Source: CBDBCU01 sp965242615 (lineage in GTDB: Bacteria > Chloroflexota > Dehalococcoidia > Lucifugimonadales > UBA3495). From it: a stretch of DNA of 64,000 nt. Below, piece after piece: positions 42,831-51,186 of this stretch (position 1 is its first letter; each line of letters begins with the position of its first letter). Made by a program: the position numbers and the translations under genes. Below the pieces are notes generated by a model, which had not been told where the DNA came from, did no database searches, and saw nothing but the letters and a program-made list of their open reading frames with translations. Location of the stretch: positions 1,054,001-1,118,000 of the forward strand of contig CBDESR010000005.1 in the NCBI GenBank assembly GCA_965242615.1. The letters run 5' to 3'.

Positions 42831-44009
42831 CTAATTGACCGTATCCGGTTCCCAACCCCACGGCCGCGGCCCCCACGCCGGTTCATAGACTATTCCGGCT
42901 TTTACGGTCAGGGTTGGCACTACGGCTTGTTCGCAGCGGCGGGAGCCGCCGACTACGTCATAGACAATCCAGTCGCCGGGTTTGAGTTCCAGAACCGAAA
43001 TGTCGGCTTGGTGGCCGGGGGTTAGCGCGCCGATGCGGTGTTCCTGGCCGAGGGCTTGGGCCGGGTTCAGGGTGCACATTGCCACAACTTGTTCCAAGGT
43101 GAATTCCATGGCCAGGAAGCGGGTCATCATTTCGGTCATGCTGTGGACGGTGTGCTGGCGGCCGGGGAGGGTCAGGTCGGTGCTGATGCAGTGCGGCAGC
43201 AAGCCCTGGTCTAATACGCGCTGACCGACGTCAAAGCTGAAATTCATCCGGCCGTGGGCGGTGTCGAGCCAGACGCCGCGGTCTTGGGCTTCTTGGGCTT
43301 CGGGGACGAGTTTGCCCTGGGGGTCGAGGACGCCGCCGGGATTGGCGGTAAAGAGGTGGGTAACGATGTCGCCGGGTTCGAGGATGGGGAGGAGTTGGTG
43401 GATGACGGCGGGGTCGTAGCGTTTTTCGGTGTCGCCGATATGCACCATCAGTTTGACGCCGGCGTCGACGGCGGCGCGCTTTGCCAGCCGGGGCATTTCC
43501 ATGCCCATAATTTCGAGGGCGGGGGAGACCATACGGGCTTTGATGCCGTGGATGGTGGCGCGGTTGTCCGCGACGGTTTTGATGGTTTTGTCGAGGTCGA
43601 TGCTGGCCGGGCTGAAAATGTCCGGGGTAGTCGCCAGGCCGGTGCGGCAGATATGCAGGAACGGAATAATCTCCGTAGCGTTGTTGGGGATGATGTGCCG
43701 GGGAAAGCCGCCATAGGTATCGCAGCCGGAGCTGCCGGCGTCCACCATAGTGGTAACGCCGGCGCGGACGCCGCCGAGGTCGGCGTTGACGCCATTGCCG
43801 TTGACGCCGTCATAGACATGGGTGTGGAGGTCGATGAGGCCGGGGGTGACGATTTTGCCTTTGGCGTCGATAACCCGGGCGGCTTCGTTCGCCGCAATAT
43901 CCGGGGCAACTTGGGCGATTTTGCCGTTTTGGACGGCGATGTCGCGGGGGGCGTTAAGGTTTTGGGCCGGGTCGATGACGGTACCGCCTTTGAGGAGCAG
44001 GTCGTACAT
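42831..44009 (-). CDS. Amidohydrolase/deacetylase family metallohydrolase (dihydroorotase-like)
   Basis: The 392-residue amidohydrolase has IVTPGLIDLHTHVYDG with the HxH metal motif, IKARMVSPALEIMG (Lys ligand), LMVHIGDTEKR and IVTHLFTAN histidines, and LPHCISTDLTLPG with the Asp. It groups with 'amidohydrolase/deacetylase' enzymes annotated as dihydroorotase-like proteins of unknown substrate rather than PyrC. The ATG at 44009 follows GGAGG and begins the family consensus (MYDLLLKGGTVIDPAQN). Divergent from the HicB-like gene. Confidence 0.87.
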   Translation of the reverse strand: MYDLLLKGGTVIDPAQNLNAPRDIAVQNGKIAQVAPDIAANEAARVIDAKGKIVTPGLIDLHTHVYDGVNGNGVNADLGGVRAGVTTMVDAGSSGCDTYGGFPRHIIPNNATEIIPFLHICRTGLATTPDIFSPASIDLDKTIKTVADNRATIHGIKARMVSPALEIMGMEMPRLAKRAAVDAGVKLMVHIGDTEKRYDPAVIHQLLPILEPGDIVTHLFTANPGGVLDPQGKLVPEAQEAQDRGVWLDTAHGRMNFSFDVGQRVLDQGLLPHCISTDLTLPGRQHTVHSMTEMMTRFLAMEFTLEQVVAMCTLNPAQALGQEHRIGALTPGHQADISVLELKPGDWIVYDVVGGSRRCEQAVVPTLTVKAGIVYEPAWGPRPWGWEPDTVN

Positions 44010-44102
44010 AGCGAGGGCCTCCGTGGTGGGGGGATGGGGGATGATATAGTAATATAGCAGAGAATAGAGGTTCCGGGCTACCGGATTCAAGGGGGATTGC
44101 GG

Positions 44103-44291
44103 ATGCGCTATGATGTGGTGCTCATCAAGTCGGCGGAGGGTTATGCGGTGCATTGCCCGGCACTGCCGCCGTGCTGGTCGCAGGGGGAGACGCGGGCGGC
44201 GGCGTTGGCGAATATCCGCGCCGCTATCGCCGAGTATCTGGACTACTTGGCGGAAAGGGCTGCCGTGCGGAAAGGGGAGCGTGGGGTGTAG
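44103..44291 (+). CDS. HicB-like antitoxin-family protein, solitary
   Basis: The 62-residue protein MRYDVVLIKSAEGYAVHCPA then PPCWSQGETRAAALANIRAA and IAEYLDYLAERA matches the short HicB/UPF0150 fold (partial RNase H fold). Its usual partner HicA is absent on both sides; the gene is followed by the transposon target region. It may be an orphan remnant or an independent regulator. Confidence 0.75.
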   Translation: MRYDVVLIKSAEGYAVHCPALPPCWSQGETRAAALANIRAAIAEYLDYLAERAAVRKGERGV

Positions 44292-44357
44292 GGGGTGAGT
44301 TCATCGGGGGGAAACCTTTTTGTGGTGGGGGTAGTATATTGGGGGATTATAACTTAT

Positions 44358-44386
44358 TTGCATATAGCGGCAAATTATGTTATATT
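44358..44386 (+). promoter_or_regulatory. Promoter-like sequence left of the transposon
   Basis: TTGCAT (44358-44363), 17-base spacer, TATATT (44381-44386) in an AT-rich stretch 38 bases before the GGAGGATG target site. In the pre-insertion sequence it would lie about 45 bases upstream of the helicase RBS and start, so it is probably the original helicase promoter, now separated by 5.1 kb. Confidence 0.5.
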
Positions 44387-44423
44387 CTAACCCGATAAGC
44401 AGTACGCCGCATTTATCTTGCCG

Positions 44424-44462
44424 GGAGGATGGGTTCCGTTTGCTTTTAGCATTTTTTTAACT
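44424..44462. repeat. Left target duplication (GGAGGATG) and 31-bp terminal inverted repeat
   Basis: GGAGGATG at 44424-44431 precedes the terminal repeat 44432-44462, which begins GGTTCCGTTTGC and ends TTTAACT. All 31 bases recur inverted at 49504-49534. Confidence 0.92.
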
Positions 44463-45105
44463 GGGGGCGGTTTCCCCCCATCCCGAATAGCCCCAGCGGG
44501 TCGTTACCCCCTACCAAGGCGGCTTGCAGGCTCTTCAGCAGAACCAGCAACTTCACCACCTCAATCGGCAAATCCGTTACTTCGTGGAAAACACCCCGAA
44601 TATCGTGGAGTGTCCGCACTACATTGCCCTCTTGAATCTCCGTAACCTCTTCCCGGTCATAGCCCATAGCGTAATGGCGCGGGCTTATGATGATGGGCTT
44701 CCTGCGGCCCGGCCCCTTCCAATCTAACTCGCAATGGGTGCGAACCGGATGTTCCCTACAGAATTCCAACTGCTCCTCAATGCGGTCAATGTCGTCGAGC
44801 CGGTCATACTCATCCAATTCCTCCGGCGTCTCATCGGCAAACCAGAACCTAATCGGCTCTTGCCAGTTGTGGTGGAGCGTCCCGCCCGGCGCGGCATTGC
44901 CATACTGGAGCTTTATCTGCCGCAACAGGCTTCGCAACCTGCGAGTATCCGTTTCCGGCAGGTAGCAGTCCAGCCGGTCGTTCAACAAGGATACCGCCTG
45001 CCGGTGGTCAATCTCGGCGTTAATAAAATCGCCCTGACCCAGCCGGATGCTGATTGTCCTTGCCGGCGTCAACGGAGCGTAGTGATTCATCTCGGCTTCC
45101 TGCAT
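44446..45105 (-). CDS. Transposon cargo: unknown 219-residue protein
   Basis: A charged, soluble protein with an AGGAGG site before ATG 45105. It has a helical region RLGQGDFINAEIDHRQAVSL, an acidic segment (DETPEELDEYDRLDDIDRIE) and a helical C-terminus (DLPIEVVKLLVLLKSLQAAL) ending in a Gly/Asn loop. The last six residues and the stop are encoded by the left terminal repeat. An extended TGGTATAAT -10-like box lies 33 bases upstream. No family recognised. Confidence 0.65.
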   Translation of the reverse strand: MQEAEMNHYAPLTPARTISIRLGQGDFINAEIDHRQAVSLLNDRLDCYLPETDTRRLRSLLRQIKLQYGNAAPGGTLHHNWQEPIRFWFADETPEELDEYDRLDDIDRIEEQLEFCREHPVRTHCELDWKGPGRRKPIIISPRHYAMGYDREEVTEIQEGNVVRTLHDIRGVFHEVTDLPIEVVKLLVLLKSLQAALVGGNDPLGLFGMGGNRPQLKKC

Positions 45106-45315
45106 TGCCTAACCCTCCTCGGTTAATTGTGCTGGGCATTATACCACGCCCAACTTGCCATAATACGCTTGACAGACTCCCGCCTTGGTTATATCCTAAT
45201 CTACAGGATTCATAAATCGGGGGCGGCCGACTAGCCATTCACCGATAAGTGAACCTCCTTGCTTTATGGGCAGATGGCGTCCCTGCTTCGCGGGGGCGTC
45301 ATTTGTTATGCCGGG

Positions 45316-46398
45316 TCAGAACAACCGACCTTGCCGCCGCCGGGCAATCACCCGCCGCCTTTCCTTGCCCGGCTTGCCCTTGCCTTTCCCGCCCCCGGTC
45401 TTTACCCGCGCCTCGGCAGGGGCTTTTGGCTCCTTGCGCCGCTGCCGTTTCCCCCCACCGCCGCCTTTCTTTGCCGGCTTGACCTCCATATCGGGAAACT
45501 CCCGCCGTTTCAATGGCAAGGCCGCCGCCGGCTTTACCGGCTTGCCTTGATACAGCACCACATCCTCCCACTCGGCAAAGGGCGGGTTCACCTTTGCCCG
45601 TTCCGCCGGCGTGTCAAAGCCCAGCGATTCGTGTTCCCGGAACAGGTTGTAGGTCAGCGTCCAGCCATCCAGATACCGCTGCCCCGTTTCCAAACTATCC
45701 AGACCCCGCAAGGTCTTTACCCTTTGCCGATATGTGCCTTGCAGCCGCTCCGACAGGTTATTGTTGACCGCCGCCTTCATCCCTTGACTCTGGATATGCT
45801 GGATTTCCGGGAACTCCATTTCCATCGCCGCCGTGTAGGAACGCAGTTTGTCCGTCTTAATGGACTTGGGCGGTTTGGCCGCGGCCCGCAACGCCTTGGC
45901 AATCACTATCTCCGCCTGCCGGGCGTTGCGCTCTTTAGCCAGATGGGATGCCAGCACATAGCGGGTTTCGGAATCCATTACATTCCAGTTCCAAACCTTT
46001 TGCCCGCCCACATCCACCATCATCTCATCCGCTACCCACTCCGTCCCCACCTGCGCCGGGTAATCCTGCATTACCGCCGTGGCCTTGTCGGTGTAGTCCC
46101 GCACCCATTCGTACAGGGTGGCTTTCGAGGGTTCGGGAATGTCAAAGGCATCGGCCATCGTTTCCCCGATTTGCTTGTAGGACATCCCGGAGTAAAACAG
46201 CCGTATCGCCAACCCCATCTGGGCGGCGTCAACCTTGCGCCCTTCAGCCATCCCGTTGTGCCGGAACCACTTATCGCAGCCCATACAGCGATACCGCTGT
46301 TCCCCTGACTGCTTGCCCGACTTTATCACGTGGTCGGAAGCACAATCCGGGCAGGTTACGGTGATGGTCTCGGTGGTGGTCTTGGTGAACTCTGCCAT
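45316..46398 (-). CDS. IS6-like DDE transposase with N-terminal zinc ribbon and basic tail
   Basis: The 360-residue protein has an N-terminal zinc ribbon (CPDCASDHVIKSG and YRCMGCDKWFR), a helix-turn-helix (FYSGMSYKQIGETMADAFDI), and a DDE core. The core has the first Asp in WVADEMMVDVGGQKVW, the second in SIKTDKLRSYTAAM and the Glu in NNNLSERLQGTYRQR, as in IS6/IS240-type elements. After residue 265 comes a Lys/Arg/Pro-rich tail ending in RERRRVIARRRQG, not usual in the family. Start at 46398 has GAGG six bases before. Confidence 0.85.
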   Translation of the reverse strand: MAEFTKTTTETITVTCPDCASDHVIKSGKQSGEQRYRCMGCDKWFRHNGMAEGRKVDAAQMGLAIRLFYSGMSYKQIGETMADAFDIPEPSKATLYEWVRDYTDKATAVMQDYPAQVGTEWVADEMMVDVGGQKVWNWNVMDSETRYVLASHLAKERNARQAEIVIAKALRAAAKPPKSIKTDKLRSYTAAMEMEFPEIQHIQSQGMKAAVNNNLSERLQGTYRQRVKTLRGLDSLETGQRYLDGWTLTYNLFREHESLGFDTPAERAKVNPPFAEWEDVVLYQGKPVKPAAALPLKRREFPDMEVKPAKKGGGGGKRQRRKEPKAPAEARVKTGGGKGKGKPGKERRRVIARRRQGRLF

Positions 46399-46430
46399 CA
46401 GTTGCCTCGGCAGGGATTGTAGCACAGGGC

Positions 46431-46460
46431 AACGCCCCGGCTGGGATTAGCCGGGGCGTT
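46431..46460 (-). terminator. Hairpin between cargo gene and transposase
   Basis: A 12-bp perfect stem AACGCCCCGGCT/AGCCGGGGCGTT with a 6-base loop, between the end of the PaREP1-like gene (46490) and the transposase start (46398). Acts as terminator or attenuator. Confidence 0.55.
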
Positions 46461-46489
46461 ATGCCGATGGATTGGGGATTGCCGGGGAT

Positions 46490-47332
46490 TTACCGCCGCG
46501 ATTGGCGTTGCGCGGCCGGCCGGGGCTTGATAACCTGCCGGCGTTCTCTGCCGGGCCGGGATGATTGAGCGGCGGCCGCGGCTTGCGGTTCTTTCCGCCG
46601 GCGGCGAGGGCTTTTCCCGCGCACCGGCTCAACAACGGTATCGCCTTCATCCCGCTCCCGGCGGCGCAGTGCAGTCGGCGAAGGCGATTTGGGCGATGGC
46701 GATTTGCCCGCAGGGACACCGCCACCGCTGCCGCCGGTATGCCCATTGTTCCACTTTACCGGGACGCCAATGGGATAATCACGCCTATAGTCCCGGGGCT
46801 TCGTAGAAGTGCGTTTCAGGAGTGCCACGCGCTCTTGGTCGGCCTCATATTGAGGGATGTATTCGCTGGAACCCCCATTTTCTCGAAACTGATTCAACGT
46901 CTCAATGAGACCTGCGGCCACCGCTTCACTCTTTTTGATTCCTTGCAACCCCATCGTGTTCTCGTGGAAGTTGATATGCAAGGCATAAGCCTCGGCATAG
47001 GGCTGGAGGATGATGTTGTTGACATAGGCGTCCCTATCAGCCTCGGTCGTCGGCACGGCAGGGTCTGCTTCGGCAAGTTCCACGCCAATTTGCTCGGCAA
47101 CTTTTTTCTTTAGGCCATAATTGCCGTGCGGCCAGTCATTTTGCTCCGCCACCGCCGAAATCGCGTGGGACACCGCACCCCAAACCTTTTCCGAGGCTTG
47201 CAACCGGTTTTCCTTGCGCGCCTCAATGGGAAAGTGTTCCAGAAACCGGCGGCTTATCTGGGCGTAGTCTGCTACGGTCATAGCCCCCGGGTCCGGCAAC
47301 GGGGTATCCGGCTTTTCCATTTCCCTGACCAT
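46490..47332 (-). CDS. Transposon cargo: PaREP1/HEPN-like protein with basic tail
   Basis: The 280-residue protein has an N-terminal helical domain (about residues 20-160): RRFLEHFPIEARKENRLQAS followed by EKVWGAVSHAISAVAEQNDW resembles the PaREP1/DUF5618 (HEPN-like) pattern. The middle is ordinary. The last 70 residues are Arg/Lys/Pro/Ser-rich (SPRRRRKEPQAAAAA, GRERRQVIKPR). That tail is clearly similar to the transposase tail in the adjoining gene. Role unknown. Confidence 0.6.
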   Translation of the reverse strand: MVREMEKPDTPLPDPGAMTVADYAQISRRFLEHFPIEARKENRLQASEKVWGAVSHAISAVAEQNDWPHGNYGLKKKVAEQIGVELAEADPAVPTTEADRDAYVNNIILQPYAEAYALHINFHENTMGLQGIKKSEAVAAGLIETLNQFRENGGSSEYIPQYEADQERVALLKRTSTKPRDYRRDYPIGVPVKWNNGHTGGSGGGVPAGKSPSPKSPSPTALRRRERDEGDTVVEPVRGKSPRRRRKEPQAAAAAQSSRPGRERRQVIKPRPAAQRQSRR

Positions 47333-47456
47333 CCGCGATACCTTCCTTAAAAGAATTGGCGTCCGCTGTGCGCCCGGCGGTTCTGCTACAAACTGCCGGG
47401 CGGTAGCAGACGCCGCGGAAACTATGGTAATGCCCGGTTATGCCTTTGTCAAGCCC

Positions 47457-48362
47457 CTACATTCCCATTTTCATACCCATCCCCTTCCCGCCGCCGAACC
47501 GCTGGACGAGGCCGGAGCCGTAGATAATCAGCCCCATGACGCCGATGGTATAGACCAGCGGCACCAGGTCAAAGATGAGGTTCGTGATGGTGAGGAACTG
47601 CGCCGCGCTGCCCAAGCCCACCAAGTCCTCTTGGGCGTCTGACGCCGCCTCGAATAGGATGGGGGCGGCGATGATGACGGCGGCGGCGATAAGCAGCCCC
47701 ATCGTTTGTTTATTCACGATGTCCGTCACATTGCTGCTACCCCCGGACATAATCAGGGGGACGGCTTGGGCAATGACCGCCGCGACCAGAGCAAGGGGAA
47801 TGACGGCAATCAGCAAGAAGGTCAGGGTGCGGAATTGCCCCCCTAGACCAATTTGGCTATTCCACTCATTCCCGCTACCGGGTAGAGTAGAGGCGGTTGT
47901 CGTCGTCACGTCGGTGTTAGAAGACCACGCCCATATTGCGGTAGTGGTACTGCCGGACACAACACCGAAAGTGAAAGTAATTTGGACTTCGGTTCCGTTA
48001 GGGGTCTCGAAGGTAACCGTGTTAGTACCGCTGGTACCTGTTGGGGTCGGAAAAGTGGTGCCTGGCAAAAGGTCGGTTATGGCGGTGGTTGCTTCACCTT
48101 TTTCAGCAGGGTCATCCCCTTGTGTGGTGGACACGCCCCGAAGCACAGCAAAGGTGCAGGAGGTAGTGCCGCCGCCGGTCAGGTTAAAGTTGGTGCTGGT
48201 GCGGGCCGGCAAGCGGAGGGTAACGACCCGCTCGGAGTTGATGTCGCAGTGGGGGGAGAGGGAGGCGTACAACTGCTCGTTGTAGCCATAGAGGAGTCCC
48301 ATGAACACGAAGCCGATGATGATACCCACCACGGCCATAATCCTGACCATAACAGGATTCAT
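47457..48362 (-). CDS. Transposon cargo: membrane protein with variable ectodomain, copy B
   Basis: The 301-residue protein has one N-terminal helix (IMAVVGIIIGFVFMGLLYGY), a polar central region rich in Thr, Ser and Gly (about residues 47-170), and three C-terminal helices (TFLLIAVIPLALVAAVIAQA, MGLLIAAAVIIAAPILFEAA, DLVPLVYTIGVMGLIIYGSG). The first 46 and last about 130 residues are nearly identical to copy A at 48457; the centre is not alignable. The conserved halves are also nearly identical at the DNA level. The Cys in SPHCDINSE suggests the centre faces outside. No family recognised. Confidence 0.75.
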   Translation of the reverse strand: MNPVMVRIMAVVGIIIGFVFMGLLYGYNEQLYASLSPHCDINSERVVTLRLPARTSTNFNLTGGGTTSCTFAVLRGVSTTQGDDPAEKGEATTAITDLLPGTTFPTPTGTSGTNTVTFETPNGTEVQITFTFGVVSGSTTTAIWAWSSNTDVTTTTASTLPGSGNEWNSQIGLGGQFRTLTFLLIAVIPLALVAAVIAQAVPLIMSGGSSNVTDIVNKQTMGLLIAAAVIIAAPILFEAASDAQEDLVGLGSAAQFLTITNLIFDLVPLVYTIGVMGLIIYGSGLVQRFGGGKGMGMKMGM

Positions 48363-48380
48363 AAAAATCTCCTTTGTTAA

Positions 48381-48408
48381 GAACCCCCGGCTTGCAAGCC
48401 GGGGGTTC
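48381..48408 (-). terminator. Perfect 28-base palindrome between the two membrane-protein copies
   Basis: GAACCCCCGGCTTGC and its complement, with flanking TTAA and TCTCC; terminator or processing signal between copies A and B. Confidence 0.55.
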
Positions 48409-48456
48409 TCCAGTCTTGCTGGGTTGGATAAAGTTGCCGTGCCGGGGTGTGGTGGA

Positions 48457-49260
48457 TTACATCCCCATCATCCCGCCCATCTTTTGCTTGCCGCCGAACC
48501 GCTGGACGAGGCCGGAGCCGTAGATAATCAGCCCCATGACGCCGATGGTATAGACCAGCGGCACCAGGTCAAAGATGAGGTTCGTGATGGTGAGGAACTG
48601 GGCCGCGCTGCCCAAGCCCACCAAGTCCTGCTGGGCGTTGGATGCCTGCTCAAAGAGGATGGGGGCGGCGATGATGACGGCAGCGGCGATGAGCAAGCCC
48701 ATCGTTTGCTTGTTCACGATGTCCGTGACATTGCTGCTACCGCCGGACATAATCAGGGGGACGGCTTGGGAAATTACCGCCGCGACCAGCGCCAACGGGA
48801 TAACCGCAATCAGCAGGAAGGTCAGGGTGCGGAATTGCCCCCCTAGCCCGATTTGGGCGTTCCAAGTGCCGGTCGGACTGATGGAGTTATTGGTAGCGTC
48901 AGTCCCCCAAGTAGCGGCCCCCGACGGGGTTGTTCCAGTCACCCTGACCGTGGTACCGTTTGGGGTCTCAAAGTCGATGGTTTGCGCCCCAGCAGCCAGC
49001 GTAACGCCGGGTAACTGTGCAGCGGTAAAAAGGGTGGAACTGTTCGGCCCCGCGCAAGCGGTTCCGGAGCCTGCTACCAAGTTAAAGTTGGTGGCAGTGT
49101 TGGTGGCGTAGCGGAGGGTAATGACCCGCTCGGAGTTGATGTCGCAGTGGGGGGAGAGGGAGGCGTACAACTGCTCGTTGTAGCCATAGAGGAGTCCCAT
49201 GAACACGAAGCCGATGATGATACCCACCACGGCCATAATCCTGACCATAACAGGATTCAT
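48457..49260 (-). CDS. Transposon cargo: membrane protein with variable ectodomain, copy A
   Basis: The 267-residue paralog of the gene at 47457. It has the same N-terminal MNPVMVRIMAVVGIIIGF and three C-terminal helices, but a different central region (ATNTATNFNLVAGSGTACAG through NNSISPTGTWN), about 35 residues shorter. Both have a short NFNL stretch after the variable start, suggesting a common fold with diversified loops. The C-terminus is Met/Gly-rich (KMGGMMGM). GAGGATT supports the start. Confidence 0.75.
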   Translation of the reverse strand: MNPVMVRIMAVVGIIIGFVFMGLLYGYNEQLYASLSPHCDINSERVITLRYATNTATNFNLVAGSGTACAGPNSSTLFTAAQLPGVTLAAGAQTIDFETPNGTTVRVTGTTPSGAATWGTDATNNSISPTGTWNAQIGLGGQFRTLTFLLIAVIPLALVAAVISQAVPLIMSGGSSNVTDIVNKQTMGLLIAAAVIIAAPILFEQASNAQQDLVGLGSAAQFLTITNLIFDLVPLVYTIGVMGLIIYGSGLVQRFGGKQKMGGMMGM

Positions 49261-49503
49261 AATTGAATCCTCCTTCTGTTGTTAGATGTGGTTTGCCGGT
49301 GACTAGCCACTTCAACGAAGGTACGGCTCTAATAGCAAACTCCCACTGATTGGATTTCCCAAGGCAATTTTGCCTGATATTGGCAAATTGCGTTGATAGT
49401 CGTCAAGCGGAATGCAAAATTAGGTTGTAAAGTTGGATAGGGGCAAATGGAAACCCGCCGGGACGGGTAACCCGGCGGGGTGGGAATGGGCTAAAATGCC
49501 CCT
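49261..49503 (+). other. Right non-coding end of the transposon
   Basis: 243 bases, lower in GC than the surroundings, with no gene. It holds a CCCGCCGGG/CCCGGCGGG hairpin (49454-49479) and a possible outward promoter (TTGATA 49393-49398, 17 bases, AAAATT 49416-49421) that could drive the helicase. Confidence 0.4.
49454..49479 (+). terminator. Terminator-like hairpin near the right transposon end
   Basis: 9-bp GC stem with an 8-base loop. It lies between any outward promoter and the helicase start, so it may insulate the element from its target gene. Confidence 0.45.
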
Positions 49504-49542
49504 AGTTAAAAAAATGCTAAAAGCAAACGGAACCGGAGGATG
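49504..49542. repeat. Right 31-bp terminal inverted repeat and target duplication (GGAGGATG)
   Basis: 49504-49534 is the exact inverse of 44432-44462. The duplication 49535-49542 supplies GGAGG and the first ATG of the helicase. Confidence 0.92.
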
Positions 49543-49545
49543 CCA

Positions 49546-51186
49546 ATGCTTGACGCCATTGACCGGGTAATCACTGATTTGGGTTTCAACATTCTTGACA
49601 CAGTCGAAGTACCGGAAAGGGCGGAGACCCGCGCCCCGGTACCTAAGCGCATCGCTGATGGCCCGGCTTACCCGGTAATCAGCAAAACTATACCCGGCGG
49701 GCAAATCTGGAAACACCAAGCGCAGGCGTGGCGAGATCTGACCAGCGGTAAGAACGTCGTAGTCTCGACCGGCACGGCGTCCGGCAAGTCGCTGATTTTC
49801 CAGACCTACGCCCTGCATCTCCTGCTCACCGACCCCGGCAGCAAGGTTCTGGTATTTTACCCGTTGCGTGCTTTGAGCAACGACCAGCTGAACAGCTGGC
49901 AGCGGTTAGCTAAAACCTCCGGGCTGGAACAAAACTCCGTAGGTCTCATCTACGGAGGTGTTCCAATGGCTGAGCGGGAACAAATCATCGAGCGTTCCCG
50001 CATAGTTCTGATGACGCCCGACGTATGCCAGGCTTGGCTGATGCGGACGGTGGGCAATCCGACGGTCAAGAAGTTCATCGAATCCTTGTCGCTGCTCATC
50101 CTCGACGAGGCGCACGTTTACGAATCGGTGCTTGGCAGCAACACCGCTTTCCTGCTACGGCGGTTGATGGCGGCCAAGCGTATTATGTCGCCTCGGAGAA
50201 CTAACGCCCGCCGGCTTCAAGTAATCGCAGCCACGGCTACTATCGACGCTCCGGCCCAACACTTGGAAAACCTTACCGGTGTCCAATTCAAGGTTGTCGA
50301 CGAGTCCGAAAACGGAGCGCGGCGAAGCCGGCGTACAATCCTGCACGTGGAGGGACCGGAATCGGGGCGAGAGGGTGAGGAAGCCATCGCGACCATCATC
50401 ACTAGGATTTGCGAGATGGCAGAACGGCATCGCTTCATATCCTTTGTTGATTCCCGGCAAGGGGTAGAACGGATTGCGCGTGCGGTAGATGTAGAACAGA
50501 TTACGCGTGGGGTGAATAAAACATTCGTCAAATCCTACCGGAGCGGCTATGAGCGCCGCGATAGGGCCGCTATCGAGGGTGCCCTGCATGAAGGTACCTT
50601 GCACGGGGTAGTATCAACGTCCGCGCTGGAGTTGGGCATTGACATCGCCGATATGGAAATCGGCATCAACTTGGGGGTGCCGCAATCCCGCAAGAGCTTC
50701 CGGCAACGGTTGGGACGGGTAGGTAGGACTACTCCGGGAGTATTTTTGGTGGTAGCGCCGGCCAACGCTTTTACCCGGTTTGGCGAGACTATGGCTTCCT
50801 ACTATGAAAGTTCGGTCGAGCCGTCTTACCTGTACCTGGGAAACCGCTTTGTCCAGTTCGCTCATGCCCGGTGTCTCCGGGATGAAATGGAAGCTCTGGG
50901 CCGGAACTCAGGAGATGCCCCCGGGGACGTTCAGTGGCCGGAGGGCTTTCCTGACATCTTGAGCATTGCTCGCGGGGGCTACCCCAAGGAGTTTGATCCT
51001 ATAGCACAAGTCGGCGGTGACTCGCCTCACTTCAACTATCCCTTGCGGCAGTTGGGCGAAATCAACGTTGAAATACGGCAGGGTAACCAAGGCTCCGGCA
51101 CCGAGCTTGGTGATATGGCTCATATCCAAGCCATTCGGGAAGCTTACCGGGGGCCACCTATCTGCACTCGGGAAGCTCTTATGTAG
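49546..51186 (+). CDS. SF2 helicase (YprA/Hrq1-like), N-terminal part before a frameshift
   Basis: DEAD/DEAH helicase with Walker A STGTASGKSLIFQTYAL, FYPLRALSNDQLNSW, LMTPDVCQAW, Walker B LLILDEAHVYESVLG, VIAATATIDAPAQH and a second RecA domain (VVSTSALELGIDIADMEIGI, RQRLGRVGRTTPGVFLVVAP). These match the MrfA/YprA-Hrq1 group of repair helicases. GGAGG at 49535-49539 best serves ATG 49546; ATG 49540 is adjacent to it. The frame ends at 51186 just after YRGPP, where a G5 run (51149-51153) has shifted the reading frame. One more G would continue into GATYLHSGSSYVVDRWHSGF and the next entry, for a protein of about 868 residues. Confidence 0.82.
   Translation: MLDAIDRVITDLGFNILDTVEVPERAETRAPVPKRIADGPAYPVISKTIPGGQIWKHQAQAWRDLTSGKNVVVSTGTASGKSLIFQTYALHLLLTDPGSKVLVFYPLRALSNDQLNSWQRLAKTSGLEQNSVGLIYGGVPMAEREQIIERSRIVLMTPDVCQAWLMRTVGNPTVKKFIESLSLLILDEAHVYESVLGSNTAFLLRRLMAAKRIMSPRRTNARRLQVIAATATIDAPAQHLENLTGVQFKVVDESENGARRSRRTILHVEGPESGREGEEAIATIITRICEMAERHRFISFVDSRQGVERIARAVDVEQITRGVNKTFVKSYRSGYERRDRAAIEGALHEGTLHGVVSTSALELGIDIADMEIGINLGVPQSRKSFRQRLGRVGRTTPGVFLVVAPANAFTRFGETMASYYESSVEPSYLYLGNRFVQFAHARCLRDEMEALGRNSGDAPGDVQWPEGFPDILSIARGGYPKEFDPIAQVGGDSPHFNYPLRQLGEINVEIRQGNQGSGTELGDMAHIQAIREAYRGPPICTREALM

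Larger units (their letters stand above)
44432..49534. mobile_element. Complete 5.1 kb IS6-like transposon with cargo
   Basis: Perfect 31-bp inverted ends and an 8-bp direct duplication GGAGGATG (44424-44431 and 49535-49542) mark precise insertion. The internal genes are all on the minus strand: two variable-ectodomain membrane proteins, a PaREP1-like protein, an IS6-like transposase and an unknown 219-residue protein whose stop codon lies inside the left repeat. The 8-bp duplication and the GGTTCCGTTTGC end fit the IS6 group. The intact ends and duplication suggest recent transposition. Confidence 0.88.

Noticed and set aside
45169..45197. Plus-strand TTGACA-17-TATCCT promoter-like sequence inside the transposon
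   Set aside because: No plus-strand gene lies downstream; it could at most make antisense RNA to the transposase, and there is no further evidence.
45259..46308. Plus-strand frame opposite the transposase
   Set aside because: Pro/Arg/His-rich antisense shadow of a clear DDE transposase.
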